Assembly: GCA_963747835.1 (NCBI GenBank)
Contig: CAVVGO010000005.1
Span: 1,984,001 to 2,048,000 of the forward strand
Source of the DNA: JAJPKK01 sp963747835
Lineage (GTDB): Bacteria > Pseudomonadota > Alphaproteobacteria > Rhizobiales > Xanthobacteraceae
Length of the DNA: 64,000 bases
Direction of reading: 5' to 3'
Shown: in pieces, positions 47,080-56,466 of the stretch
Position numbering within the stretch: position 1 is the first letter of the stretch
Layout of the letters: each line of letters starts with the position of its first letter
The notes under the pieces: model-generated
Seen by the model: only the letters and a program-made list of their open reading frames with translations
Told to the model about the DNA's origin: nothing
The model's database searches: none
Translations under genes and position numbers: made by a program

Positions 47080-48380
47080 CTATGCCATTTCGCCGACGAC
47101 CCTGACCACGGCCCGGATCAGCGCGTCAAGCTCCTCTGCCGCGATAGTAAACGCGGGCGCGAGGTAAACGATCGACCCGAACGGCCGCACGAACACGCCT
47201 TCCGCCAAAAACCGCCGCCGCAATGTGTGGACATCGTCGATGCGGTCAAGTTCGACGACCCCGATGGCGCCCTTCACCCGCACGTCGCGCACCCGCGGCA
47301 TACCCCGGCAGGCTTCGAGACCCTGTCGCAGCGTCGCCGCGATGGCCTCGACCTGCCGCAAACGCGGCTCGTCGGCGAATAGGTCGAGGGAGGCGTTGGC
47401 GGCCGCACATGCGAGAGGATTGGCCATATAGGTCGGGCCATGCATCAGGGCGTGGGACGGCTGGTCGGACCAGAAGCCGTCGAACACGGTGTCCCGCGCG
47501 ATGGTGGCCGCGAGCGGCATGGTGCCGCCGGTCAGCGCCTTGGAGAGGGTGACGATATCGGGCGCGACGGCCGTCGAGGCGAACATCGATCCGGTCCGGC
47601 CGAAGCCGGTGAATATTTCATCGAAGATAAGCAGCGTCTGGTGACGATCGGCGAGCAGGCGCAGCCGGCACAGCACGTCGACATCATGAAAATGCATGCC
47701 GCCGGCACCCTGAACCAGGGGCTCCACGATAATGCCGGCGATCGCGTCGCCATGGCGTTCGAGCAGGTGGCCGAGCATCGTCTCGCTCGCCTCATCGTTC
47801 GGCAAATCGCAGAACAGATGGCGCGGCAACATTGGCCCGAAGACGTGGTGCATCCCGTCCACCGGATCTGACACCGCCATCGCGCCTGTGGTATCGCCAT
47901 GATAGCCGCCGTTGAATGCCACGAACTTCGTGCGCCCGGCCATGCCCTTGTTGAGCCAGTATTGCACTGCCATTTTCAGGGCGACCTCGACGGCTACCGA
48001 CCCGGAATCCAGAAGAACACCCGGGTCAGCCCCGGCGGCATCAGTGCGGCGATTCGGTTTGCCAGGGTCAGCGCGGGCTCATGGACCAATCCGCCAAACA
48101 TAATGTGCGGCATGACCTCGAGCTGGTGCCGCACCTGCGCCGCGATATGAGGATGATTGTAGCCGTGGCATGCGGTCCACCACGACGCGATGCCGTCGAT
48201 CAATTGCCGCCCGTCGGATAGTACGATGCGGCAGCCCCGGGTCGCGGCGACCGGCAACGGGTCGCCCGCGATTTTCATTTGCGAATACGGTAGCCAGACG
48301 TGCGCAAGCCCGGCCTCGAACCATTCCGGGCGCGCATTAGCCTCCCCGGCGCCGCGAATTTCGCCTGATTTGGGAGCCAT
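47080..48380 (-). pseudogene. bioA: Adenosylmethionine-8-amino-7-oxononanoate aminotransferase, one frame break
   Basis: PLP enzyme of biotin synthesis that converts KAPA to DAPA. N-terminal part: WLPYSQMKIAGDPLPVAATR, DGIASWWTACHGYNHPHIA, VMPHIMFGGLVHEPALTLA. C-terminal part in another frame: FVAFNGGYHGDTTGAMAVSD, LIFDEIFTGFGRTGSMFAS, PLP lysine in VTLSKALTGGTMPLA, GPTYMANPLACAAANASLDL. The break is near 48010, where VFFSDSGSVAVEVA is expected; restoring one base gives 434 codons, the normal size. Single undercall is the likely cause. Divergent from bioF-bioD. Confidence 0.85.
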
Positions 48381-48563
48381 TCAAACGTATCGCCATCACC
48401 TGCTTAAAGACCCGCCGAAACTCAAAGCCCTCACCGAAGCTGGTCGGCTCACGTCGGCGGGTTGCGCCGCTGTCCGATTTGGAACGTCGCACCTCCCGCG
48501 CTACACCTTTATACCAGACAATCACCGCTCCCGGCGCCAAAACCCACCAAGCCCAAGGTCCCT

Positions 48564-49763
48564 ATGTCCACGGTCTCCATGGTCAAGCCACCGATCTCCG
48601 GGTCGTCCTCGCTCGATCAATTTGCGCACGATAAGCTCGACAGCCTGGAGCGCCGCCATCTGCGGCGAACCCTGGTCGGAACCGTGCGCCACGACGGTCT
48701 CGTGGTCGAGCGTAACGGCCGCCGGCTCATTTCGTTTTCGTGCAACGACTATCTGGGCCTCGCAACGCACCCGGCGCTCGCCGAGGCCGCCCGCGCCGCC
48801 ATCGGCACCTACGGTGTCGGGGCCGGTGCGTCGCGTCTCGTTACCGGCAACCACCCGCTCTATGAAGAACTCGAAGCCAAACTCGCACGGCTGAAGGGCA
48901 CCGCCGCGGCCTGCGTGTTCGGGTCCGGTTATCTCGCCAATACCGGCATCGTCCCCGCGCTGGTCGGCCGCGACGATGTCGTGGCGATCGACGAGTTTGC
49001 CCATGCCTGCCTGTGGGCGGGCGCACGGCTGAGCGGCGCGACGGTCCTGCCCTACCCGCATAACGACCTCTCGGCCTTACGCCAGCTTCTCGCTGGACGC
49101 CGCGCCCGGGATGCCAAGGCGCTGATTCTCACCGACGGCGTGTTTTCCATGGACGGCGATCTCGCCCCGCTCAGCGCGCTCGCGGCACTCGCCGACGAAT
49201 TCGACGCCTGGCTGATGACGGACGATGCCCACGGCATCGGCGTCATCGGCAACGGACGCGGATCGACGTTTGCGGGCGACCGCCCCGCCGAGGTGCCGCT
49301 GCAGATGGGCACGCTGTCCAAGGCGATCGGCGCCTATGGGGGCTATCTGTGCGCCTCGCAGCCGGTGATCGCATTCATCAAGAACCGCGCCCGCACCCTC
49401 GTCTATTCGACCGGGCTACCGCCCGCGATCGTCGCCGCCGCCATCGCGGCGCTCGACATCATAGCCCGCGATCCGGCGCTTACGGCGCTGCCGCTCGCCA
49501 AAGCGCGGGCATTCACCAGCCGCACCGGCCTGCCGGCCGCCACCAGCCCGATCGTGCCGGTGATCGTCGGCACGCCCGAGGCCGCGCTCGCCGCGGCCGC
49601 CCTACTCGAAGCCGAGGGCTTCCTCGCTGTGCCGATCCGGCCGCCCACCGTGCCCGACGGCACCGCGCGGCTGCGGCTCGCCTTCACGGCGCGCCATCTC
49701 GATGCCGACATCGCGCGGCTCGGTGATCTGGTGCGCACCCACGTGTTGCGGGTCGCATCGTGA
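48564..49763 (+). CDS. bioF: 8-amino-7-oxononanoate synthase
   Basis: 399-residue PLP enzyme joining pimeloyl thioester and L-alanine to KAPA. Features: ISFSCNDYLGLATHPALAEA, VGAGASRLVTGNHPLYEELE, LILTDGVFSMDGDLAPL, MTDDAHGIGVIG, PLP lysine in MGTLSKAIGAYGGYL, YSTGLPPAIVAAAIAAL. Start at 48564 is the best supported ATG (AAGG upstream); an ATG at 48579 is also possible. Overlaps bioD by the tetranucleotide GTGA. Confidence 0.92.
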   Translation: MSTVSMVKPPISGSSSLDQFAHDKLDSLERRHLRRTLVGTVRHDGLVVERNGRRLISFSCNDYLGLATHPALAEAARAAIGTYGVGAGASRLVTGNHPLYEELEAKLARLKGTAAACVFGSGYLANTGIVPALVGRDDVVAIDEFAHACLWAGARLSGATVLPYPHNDLSALRQLLAGRRARDAKALILTDGVFSMDGDLAPLSALAALADEFDAWLMTDDAHGIGVIGNGRGSTFAGDRPAEVPLQMGTLSKAIGAYGGYLCASQPVIAFIKNRARTLVYSTGLPPAIVAAAIAALDIIARDPALTALPLAKARAFTSRTGLPAATSPIVPVIVGTPEAALAAAALLEAEGFLAVPIRPPTVPDGTARLRLAFTARHLDADIARLGDLVRTHVLRVAS

Positions 49764-50437
49764 CGGCGGTGTTCGTCACCTCCACCGGCACCGATATCGG
49801 CAAGACCTTCGTGGTCCGCGGCATGATCCGACAATTGCGTGCCCGCGGCCGCACGGTGGACGTCCTCAAGCCGGTCATCACCGGTTTCGACCCCCGCATG
49901 GCCCATGCGAGCGACACCGGCCGCCTGCTGCTGGCGCTCGGGCTCGCGCTGACGCCCGAACATATCGACGCCATGTCGCCGCACCGGCTGCGCGACCCGG
50001 TCTCGCCCGATCTCGCGGCGCGGCGCGAAGGCACTGCCATCGATTTTGCGGCGCTCACGGCCTGTTGCCGGACCGCGATCGGGCGACATAAGGATGCCCT
50101 GATCGTGGAGGGCGTCGGCGGCATCATGGTCCCGCTGGACGATCGCCACACCGTGCTCGACTGGATGATCGAGATCGACCTGCCGCTGATCCTGGTGGCC
50201 GGCAGCTATGTGGGCACGCTCAGTCACACCCTCTCGGCACTCGACGTACTTGACCGCAATGACCTCAACGTCGCGGCGGTGGTGGTGAGCGAAACCGCCG
50301 ACAGTGCCGCGAGCCTCGCCGACACCGCCGAGACGATCCGCCGCTTCGCCAAAACCGTCGACGTATTCGCTCTGCCCCGTCTGCCGGAATCCATGCTTGA
50401 CCACCCCGTGATGGCGGCGCTCGCCGATCTGATGTGA
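49760..50437 (+). CDS. bioD: Dethiobiotin synthetase (GTG start)
   Basis: 225-residue ATP-dependent carboxylase forming dethiobiotin from DAPA. P-loop TSTGTDIGKTFV at residue 7, DVLKPVITGFD (catalytic Lys), LIVEGVGGIMVPLDDRHTVL (Glu loop), VVSETADSAASLADTAETIR near the C-terminus. GTG start overlaps the bioF stop, indicating translational coupling. With bioA it gives three of the four late biotin steps; bioB is not in the window. Confidence 0.92.
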   Translation: MTAVFVTSTGTDIGKTFVVRGMIRQLRARGRTVDVLKPVITGFDPRMAHASDTGRLLLALGLALTPEHIDAMSPHRLRDPVSPDLAARREGTAIDFAALTACCRTAIGRHKDALIVEGVGGIMVPLDDRHTVLDWMIEIDLPLILVAGSYVGTLSHTLSALDVLDRNDLNVAAVVVSETADSAASLADTAETIRRFAKTVDVFALPRLPESMLDHPVMAALADLM

Positions 50438-50574
50438 CGCCATGATCATCACCCCCGGCGCCCGAAAACGCGCGGCAATCGCCACGGTGGCCGATGATAT
50501 GGCACCCGTCGTGATTGTCGGACGAACGCATGATACAAGTTCGCACGAAGAGAACGTAAAGCCATCGGTGCCTT

Positions 50575-51254
50575 ATGAACCGAAAGCAGCGTCGGGCCGC
50601 CGCCAAATCTGAACAGACGCCAAGCCTTCAGCGCGCGGAATCCGCGATCGCCGGCTTCCGTCCGGATACCGCCGAACTCTTGGGGGCCGGCCTCGCCCAC
50701 CACGAAGCGGTCACCGGTACGTTCGACCGCATCATCTCGGTCGGCATGTTCGAGCATGTCGGCATCAATTGCTACGATGCGTTCTTCGCCAAATGCGCCG
50801 ACAGCCTCGCCGAGGACGGTGTCATGCGATCGGACGGTCGAGCGGGCCGAGCTACACCAATGCATGGATCGCCAAACACATCTTCCCGGGTGGGTACATT
50901 CCGGCCCTGTCCGAGGTGATGCCGGCGATCGAGCGCGCCGGCTTCATCGTCACCGACATCGAGATCCTGCGCCTGCACTACGCCGAAACCCTCAATGCGT
51001 GGCGCGACCGCTTCCTCGCTCACCGCGATGAAGTGGCGCGGCTCCATGACGCCCGCTTCGTGCGCATGTGGGAGTTCAACCTCGCGTGCGCGGAAACCGC
51101 GTTCCGCCGTCATGACATGATGGTGTTCCAGATCCAGTTCGCCAAACGTCAAGGCGTGGTGCCGATCACCCGCGACTACATCATGCAGGCGGAAGCGCGC
51201 CTGCGCGCGCTCCAAGCTGGCGGCCGCTCGCCGCTGCGGCTCGCCGGCGAGTGA
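50575..51254 (+). pseudogene. Chimeric remnant: TPR-protein N-terminus joined to C-terminal cyclopropane-fatty-acid synthase
   Basis: The first 44 residues (MNRKQRRAAAKSEQ ... ELLGAGLAHHEA) look like the start of an MNRKxRR-type TPR protein. From about 50707 the sequence switches to the middle of a CFA synthase: TFDRIISVGMFEHVGINCYD. The CFA part then loses frame at about 50824, where DGVM should be followed by LLHxIGRS; about 10 bases seem missing. It continues in another frame: NAWIAKHIFPGGYIPALSEV, EILRLHYAETLNAWRDRFLA, FVRMWEFNLACAETAFRRHD and VVPITRDYIMQAEARL. The SAM-binding motif I half is absent, so this is a true decayed fusion rather than a sequencing artefact. Confidence 0.75.
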
Positions 51255-51327
51255 CGACCTCCCTCGTTGACTTGCGGCGTCTGCGCGCCGAAACTGTCGG
51301 CTCACTTACCGACCGAGGAGATCCTCG

Positions 51328-52263
51328 ATGTTCGACCTTGCGCCGACCTGGACCATTCGAAAACACGCTGCAGCGCGCACGATCCTCGCGGCCCTCGTCA
51401 GCGCGGGTGCAACGCTCGGTCCGTCTTTTGGGCCTGCGCTCGCCACCGACCCCGCATCTCAGCAGAGCGCGTCCATCCCCAACTTTGCTCCATCGAGCAG
51501 AGTGGGCTGGTTGAAGATCGCGCGCGGCGACGAATTTCTTCCCCCGGAATCGGGCCCCGGCCCGGTGGTTTCCGATCTGACCCACCCTTACGTTCCGAGC
51601 GGCGGTTTCAATCCCTATCTTCTCAATCCCAGAGGCGACGGGCGGTCCGAATCTGCCAAGATCGCGGATGCCACCAATCCGATCCTGAAGCCGTGGGCGG
51701 CAGAACAGATGAAAAAGGCCAATGAAGAGGTGCTGGCCGGCAAAGTTGGATTTACCGCGCGGTCACGATGCTGGCCGCACGGCGTCCCGGGCTTTTTGCT
51801 CTACCCGGTCCACCCGATATTTTTCATCCAGTCGCCGAAAGAAGTGGTCATGGTCTGGGGGCAGGATTTTCAACTGCGCCGCGTCTACCTGGACCAACTG
51901 CACAGCGCCAATCCGAAGCCTTCGTGGTACGGCGAATCGGTCGGTCATTACGAAAACGGCGATACGCTCGTGGTCGATACCATCGGGATGAACGATAGGA
52001 CCTTTGTCGACAACTATCGGACGCCGCACACCACCCAGCTTCACGTGGTGGAGCGCTTCCGCATCGTCGACGACGGCAAGACGTTGGAGGTCAAGGTTCG
52101 CATTGAGGACGCCGGTGCATTTACGATGCCATGGAACGCGATCCAGCGTTACCGGCGCGTCGACGACGGCCCACTCGAGGAAATGGTCTGCGCGGAGAAC
52201 AACGAGGACCACTTCAACCAAGGCCTCGCCCCTATGCCGCAGGCGAGCAAGGCGGACTTCTGA
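51328..52263 (+). CDS. Secreted protein of unknown function, member 1 of a convergent pair
   Basis: 311 residues. N-terminal signal (AAARTILAALVSAGATLGPS, cleavage near ALATDP). The mature domain carries RCWPHGVPGFLLYPVHPIFF, EVVMVWGQDFQLRRVYLDQ, PSWYGESVGHYENGDTLVVD, TIGMNDRTFVDNYRTPHTTQ and LHVVERFRIVDDGKTLEVKV. This scaffold (RR-I/V-Y-x-D, P-x-W-x-G-x-S-x-G, DTLVVDT-x-G) recurs in exported hypothetical proteins of proteobacteria and acidobacteria whose role I do not know. ATG has GAGGAGATCCTCG upstream. The gene at 52381-53244 on the other strand has the same scaffold. Confidence 0.75.
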   Translation: MFDLAPTWTIRKHAAARTILAALVSAGATLGPSFGPALATDPASQQSASIPNFAPSSRVGWLKIARGDEFLPPESGPGPVVSDLTHPYVPSGGFNPYLLNPRGDGRSESAKIADATNPILKPWAAEQMKKANEEVLAGKVGFTARSRCWPHGVPGFLLYPVHPIFFIQSPKEVVMVWGQDFQLRRVYLDQLHSANPKPSWYGESVGHYENGDTLVVDTIGMNDRTFVDNYRTPHTTQLHVVERFRIVDDGKTLEVKVRIEDAGAFTMPWNAIQRYRRVDDGPLEEMVCAENNEDHFNQGLAPMPQASKADF

Positions 52264-52380
52264 TTTCGCCACTTCGCCGGCATTTTCCCCGCGATTCCGC
52301 ACCGCTCCCATGACTTTTTGGGAACGCCCAAGGCAACGTGATGCCGAAACTGTCGCGCCTCGCGACAACTCTTTGCCTCG

Positions 52381-53244
52381 TCACTTCCGCGTTTGCTTGA
52401 AGTATCGCAGATCCGGCGGTCCCTGGTCCTTGCGGGTCGGCATCAGCGTGCCATCGCCACTTACGAAATAGTTTTCCTTGCCGATGGCGATCAACGAGCT
52501 GTTCTCGGTGCAATAAGCCTCGTCCCATTCGATGCGCTCACCTGGATCACGCACATACTTCTTGTCCACGGTCCAGGGCCGCGTCAACGCATGGTCGATC
52601 ACTGTAATTTCGTCATGGAAAATCTTCGGATCCGCCTTGTCGCGGTGAAGCCTTTCTTTGAAGATCGACTGATTGTCGAAGTGGAGGGGCAGCCCGGTCG
52701 CGTCATAGGCGCGAGGCCCTTTGAAGGGGCCGCGCGTCTCGACTTCAAGCACGTCGTAGCGGCCGTCACCGTCTTCGTCGATCCATCGGCCAATCGAATA
52801 GCCGGCATAGGTCGGCTCGATCTCCTTGGGCCAATCGCGTCCGTCGGTGAAGATGCGCCGATAGTGGTCCGATCCGCCGATCAGAACATACGTGGCCTCG
52901 GGCGCAACGACGAATTCAAGCGGTCGAAACGCGACCATGCTGAGCGGCATGCCGGCCGGAAGGCATTGGGCGTGGCCGTTGAAGTTGCCCTCCCCGCCTT
53001 TGGCCTGGTCCGCCATGCTGTCCTCCAGCACCTTCTTATATTCCTCAGTCAGGGGCGCTTGCTGTCCAAACCCCCACGACTTGGTCTGGTCGAACGAAGG
53101 TTGGCCACCAAGTCCGCGCACGACGAAGCGTGCCCATGAACCCCGCCAGTCCGGATACTTCGCCGTGTCCGCGGCCTGAACTCCGCCAACGGGCGTGGCC
53201 AGCGCCGCCAACGTAATTGCGCCGATTAAGCTACGATAATGCAT
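52381..53244 (-). CDS. Secreted protein of unknown function, member 2 of a convergent pair
   Basis: 287 residues from ATG 53244 (GGGGAGGGCTATC upstream). Signal peptide MHYRSLIGAITLAALATPVG, cleavage near VQAADT. The mature part has AQCLPAGMPLSMVAFRPLEF, GGSDHYRRIFTDGRDWPKEI, PTYAGYSIGRWIDEDGDGRY, DVLEVETRGPFKGP and the end YFKQTRK. It shares the order of motifs with member 1 (Cys-x2-x-G-x-P, RR-I-x-x-D, P-x-Y-x-G-x-S-I-G) but is only distantly similar. The two genes converge with about 120 bases between stops. Function unknown; an enzyme or a binding protein in the periplasm is possible. Confidence 0.75.
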   Translation of the reverse strand: MHYRSLIGAITLAALATPVGGVQAADTAKYPDWRGSWARFVVRGLGGQPSFDQTKSWGFGQQAPLTEEYKKVLEDSMADQAKGGEGNFNGHAQCLPAGMPLSMVAFRPLEFVVAPEATYVLIGGSDHYRRIFTDGRDWPKEIEPTYAGYSIGRWIDEDGDGRYDVLEVETRGPFKGPRAYDATGLPLHFDNQSIFKERLHRDKADPKIFHDEITVIDHALTRPWTVDKKYVRDPGERIEWDEAYCTENSSLIAIGKENYFVSGDGTLMPTRKDQGPPDLRYFKQTRK

Positions 53245-53431
53245 GATAGCCCTCCCCTGTGATCGCGGGCGCGGATCGTCTACGCCACGCTTGCGCCGCA
53301 CCTGTTGCGTCACGGCGCATTTCGTTTTGGGTATTTTAACGCATTTTATACGACGATGCACACTTTGTGGAACGTCTGGGCGCACGGCACGTCGCGCGTT
53401 GCACGAGATCGCGAAACCGGCGGTTAGCCGA

Positions 53432-54414
53432 TCATTCGACTTTCAGATTGAGTTTGCGCACCAACGCGCCCCACCTGGTTTCCTCGCCGTCGATGTCGGC
53501 GGCATAGTCCTGCGGGGTGCCCGGCAACGGCACGGCGCCCTCGGCGACGAGCCGCGCCCGCACGTCATCCGCGGAAAGCGCCGCCGCCAAGCGCCGCATT
53601 CAACCGATCGATGATATCGCGCGGGGTCCCGGCCGGCGCCAGCAGGCCATAATGGATGACCGCCGAAAAGCCGGGTACGCCGGATTGCGCGATCGTCGGC
53701 ACGTCCGGAAGCAGGCTCCGATCGCGCCGCACTCGTCACCGCCAGCGCCCTCAACGTGCCGGCGCGCACGTGCTCGAGCACCGGCAGGATCGACAGGAAC
53801 ATCATCGACACATGGCCACCGAGAAGGTCGGTCATGGCTGGGCCATTGCCCTTGTAGGGGATGCGCGTGATCTTGATTCCGGCGATGTCGGCGAACAATT
53901 CGGTGGTGATGTGTCCCACCGTGCCGGGCACGAAGGCATAGTCGATCCGGCCAGGTTGAGCCTTGGCGAACGCGATCAGCTCCGCGACGGAACGGACCGG
54001 AAGCGAAGGATGCACCACCAGCACGCTCGACAGCCCGGCAATCAGGCCGATCGGGGCAAAATCCTTGCGCGGATCGTATCCCGGATTGGCATAGAGGGTC
54101 GGATTGATGGCGAGCGTTCCCGTATAGGCAAGCAGGATGGTGTGACCGTCGGGGCGCGCTCCTTGCGACCGCCCGCGTCGCGATGGTTCCGCCGGCGCCA
54201 CCGCGGTTGTCCACCACGATCTGCTGGCCGATCGACTTGCTCATCTTGTCCGCGACCATGCGCCCCAGCGCGTCATTGCCGCCGCCGGGCGGGAACGGAA
54301 TGACGAGCGTGACCGGCCGGCGTCGGGATATGGCTGCGGCGGAGCGGCGCCGGGCGCCAGCGACGGCGCGACCAGTGCGCCGCCGACGAGAACGATGAAG
54401 TCGCGCCGTCTCAT
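53432..54414 (-). pseudogene. Tripartite tricarboxylate transporter substrate-binding protein (TctC/Bug), frame breaks
   Basis: Periplasmic binding protein of the Bug family. ATG at 54414 after GGGAGGG, Tat-like start MRRRDFIVLVGGALVAPSLA. Then, in shifting frames: RPVTLVIPFPPGGGNDALGR, QQIVVDNRGGAGGTIATRAV, ILLAYTGTLAINPTLYANPG, TELFADIAGIKITRIPYKGN, MMFLSILPVLEHVRAGTLRA, and the C-terminus RWGALVRKLNLKVE. At least three breaks; sequence between them is well conserved. Bug proteins bind carboxylates, which fits the upstream LeuCD-like and lyase genes; 27 bases separate it from leuD, same strand. Confidence 0.75.
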
Positions 54415-54441
54415 TCGGCCCTCCCGGGTGGCCCGACCGCT

Positions 54442-55055
54442 TCACAGCCAGCGAACCTTGGCTTCATAAGCATTCTCGAAGGCCGCAATCCGCTCGCGGT
54501 GGCCGAGCGTGAACGAAATATCGTCCGTGCCGGCCAAAAGGCACTCCTTCCGGAACGGGTCGATTTCGAAGCTGTCGACCGCGCCGTCCGGTCCCGTCAC
54601 CGTTTGCGCTTCGAGATCGATGGCGACATGGCTTCCGGGCGATTGCTCCAACATGGCTCTCAAGCGCCGCAACCCGCTCGGCGGGCAGCACCACCGGCAG
54701 CAGGCCGTTCTGGAAGCTGTTGTTGAAAAATATGTCGCCGAAACTCGGCGCCAGCACGGCCCGGATCCCATAATCGTAGAGCGCCCACACCGCAGTGCTC
54801 GCGCGACGATCCGCAGCCGAAATTGCGATCCGCGACCACGATGCGGGCATCCCGGTAGGCGTCCCGGTTGAGCACGAACTCCGGCTTCGGCGCGCCGGCG
54901 TCATTGAATCGCAGGTCATGGAACAGCAGGTGCCCCCAGCCGTCATGGCGCTTGCGCCACAGGAAACGCGCCGGGATGATCTGGTCGGTGTCGACGTTCG
55001 GCACGCCGATCGGCACGGCGGCGGCGTCAAGACGGGCGAAAGGTTCCATCATCAT
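54442..55055 (-). pseudogene. leuD: LeuD-like (de)hydratase/isomerase small subunit, two frame breaks
   Basis: Small (swivelling) subunit of the aconitase superfamily. Segments: GVPNVDTDQIIPARFLWRKR, VADRNFGCGSSREH, RAVLAPSFGDIFFNNSFQNG, LLPVVLPAERVA and the C-terminal DPFRKECLLAGTDDISFTLG. The pieces lie in three frames, with breaks near 54790 and 54660. Length of about 204 codons is normal. The ATG at 55055 overlaps the stop of the LeuC-like gene (ATGA). The symbol follows sequence family; in this operon it may act on an alkylmalate rather than in leucine synthesis. Confidence 0.72.
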
Positions 55056-56461
55056 GGCCTCAGGAATTGGCGGACATCGGTCAGCTTGCCGGCAACGGCG
55101 GCGGCCGCCGCCATGGCGGGGCTCATGCAGATGGGTACGGGCGCCCCTGCCCTGACGGCCGACGAAGTTGCGGTTGGACGTCGAGGCGCAGCGTTCGCCG
55201 GGCGCCACCAGGTCGCCGTTCATTCCGACGCACATCGAGCATCCGGCTTCCCGCCACTCGAAGCCGGCGCGCTTGAAGATCGCGTCGAGGCCCTCCGCCT
55301 CGGCCTGCGCCTTCACCAGGCCCGAGCCCGGCACCGCCATCGCGGGAATGACTACGCGGCGTCCATCGAGCACCTTTGCGGCGGCGCGGAGATCTTCGAT
55401 GCGGCTGTTGGTGCAGGAGCCGATGAAAACCCGGTCGATCGCGATGTCCGTCAAGCGGCATTCCGGGTCTCAGGTCCATGTAGGCCAGAGCGCGTTCCAT
55501 GCTGTCGCGCCGCGCCGCATCGGGCGCGCTGCGCCGGGTCCGGAACACGCTCGGTGATCGGCGCCGCCGCCTCGGGGCTCGTTCCCCAGGTCACCATGGG
55601 GGCGATCCCTCCGCATCGAGACGGACCTCGCGATCGAATTGCGCATCGGCATCGGAGGCGAGCGAGCCCCAATAGGCGAGCGCCTTGTCCCAGTCGGCGC
55701 CCTTGGGAGCATAGGGCCGGCCGTGCAGATACGCGAAGGTGGTGTCGTCGGGCGCCACCATGCCGGCGCGGGCGCCGGCTTCGATCGACATGTTGCAGAT
55801 CGTCAGCCGCCCTTCGATGCCGAGCGCCCGGATGGTCGAGCCGGCATATTCGATGACGTGGCCCGACGCCTCCGGCGGTGCCGATCCTGGCGATGATGGC
55901 GAGGATCACGTCCTTGGCGTGGACGCCGGGGGCTAGCGTGCCGTCGACGACGATCCGCATGTTCTTCGGCTTGCTCTGCCACAGCGTCTGGGTCGCCAGC
56001 ACGTGACCGACCTCGGAAGCGCCGACGCCGAACGCCAGCGCGCCGAGCGCGCCATGGGTCGCGGTGTGACTATCGCCGCAGACCATGATCATGCCGGGCT
56101 GGCTGAGCCCCTGCTCCGGCCCGACGACGTGCACAATGCCTTGCCGCCGGTCGCTCAGCCCGAACAACGTCACCCCTGCGGCCTTGGCGTTTGTTTCCAG
56201 GTCTTCGACGACGCCGCGGCGGTGCGGCTCATTGATCGAGGCAAGATCGTGGCTGAGCGTCGAGACGTAATGGTCCGGCGTCGCGAAGGTTCGGTCGGGC
56301 CGCCGCACCGCGAGCCCCTTCTCCTTCAGCATCCGGAAGGCATTGCCCGATCCGTCGTGGACGAAATGGCGATCGATATGCAGCAGCGTGGCGCCATCCG
56401 GACGGACCAGGATGGCATGAGACGACCAGATCTTGTCGAACAGCGTCGCGGGCGCTGCCAT
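55052..56461 (-). pseudogene. leuC: LeuC-like (de)hydratase/isomerase large subunit, several frame breaks
   Basis: Large subunit of a 3-isopropylmalate dehydratase-type enzyme with a [4Fe-4S] cluster. Start MAAPATLFDKIWSSHAILVR, HIDRHFVHDGSGNAFRMLKE, VCGDSHTATHGALGALAFGV, RIVVDGTLAPGVHAKDVILA, then YLHGRPYAPKGADWDKALAY, TDIAIDRVFIGSCTNSRIED, and the cluster pair GCSMCVGMNGD; end LTDVRQFLRP. All three cluster cysteines are present but the gene changes frame at least five times (near 55870, 55605, 55520, 55455, 55145). Total length 1410 = 470 codons, normal for LeuC. Starts 5 bases after the stop of the upstream lyase gene. Confidence 0.75.
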
Positions 56462-56466
56462 CGCGG

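Noticed and set aside
48381..48563. BioR or BirA operator between bioA and bioF
   Set aside because: I looked for a TTATAGATAA-like site or a BirA-type palindrome and found none that is convincing.
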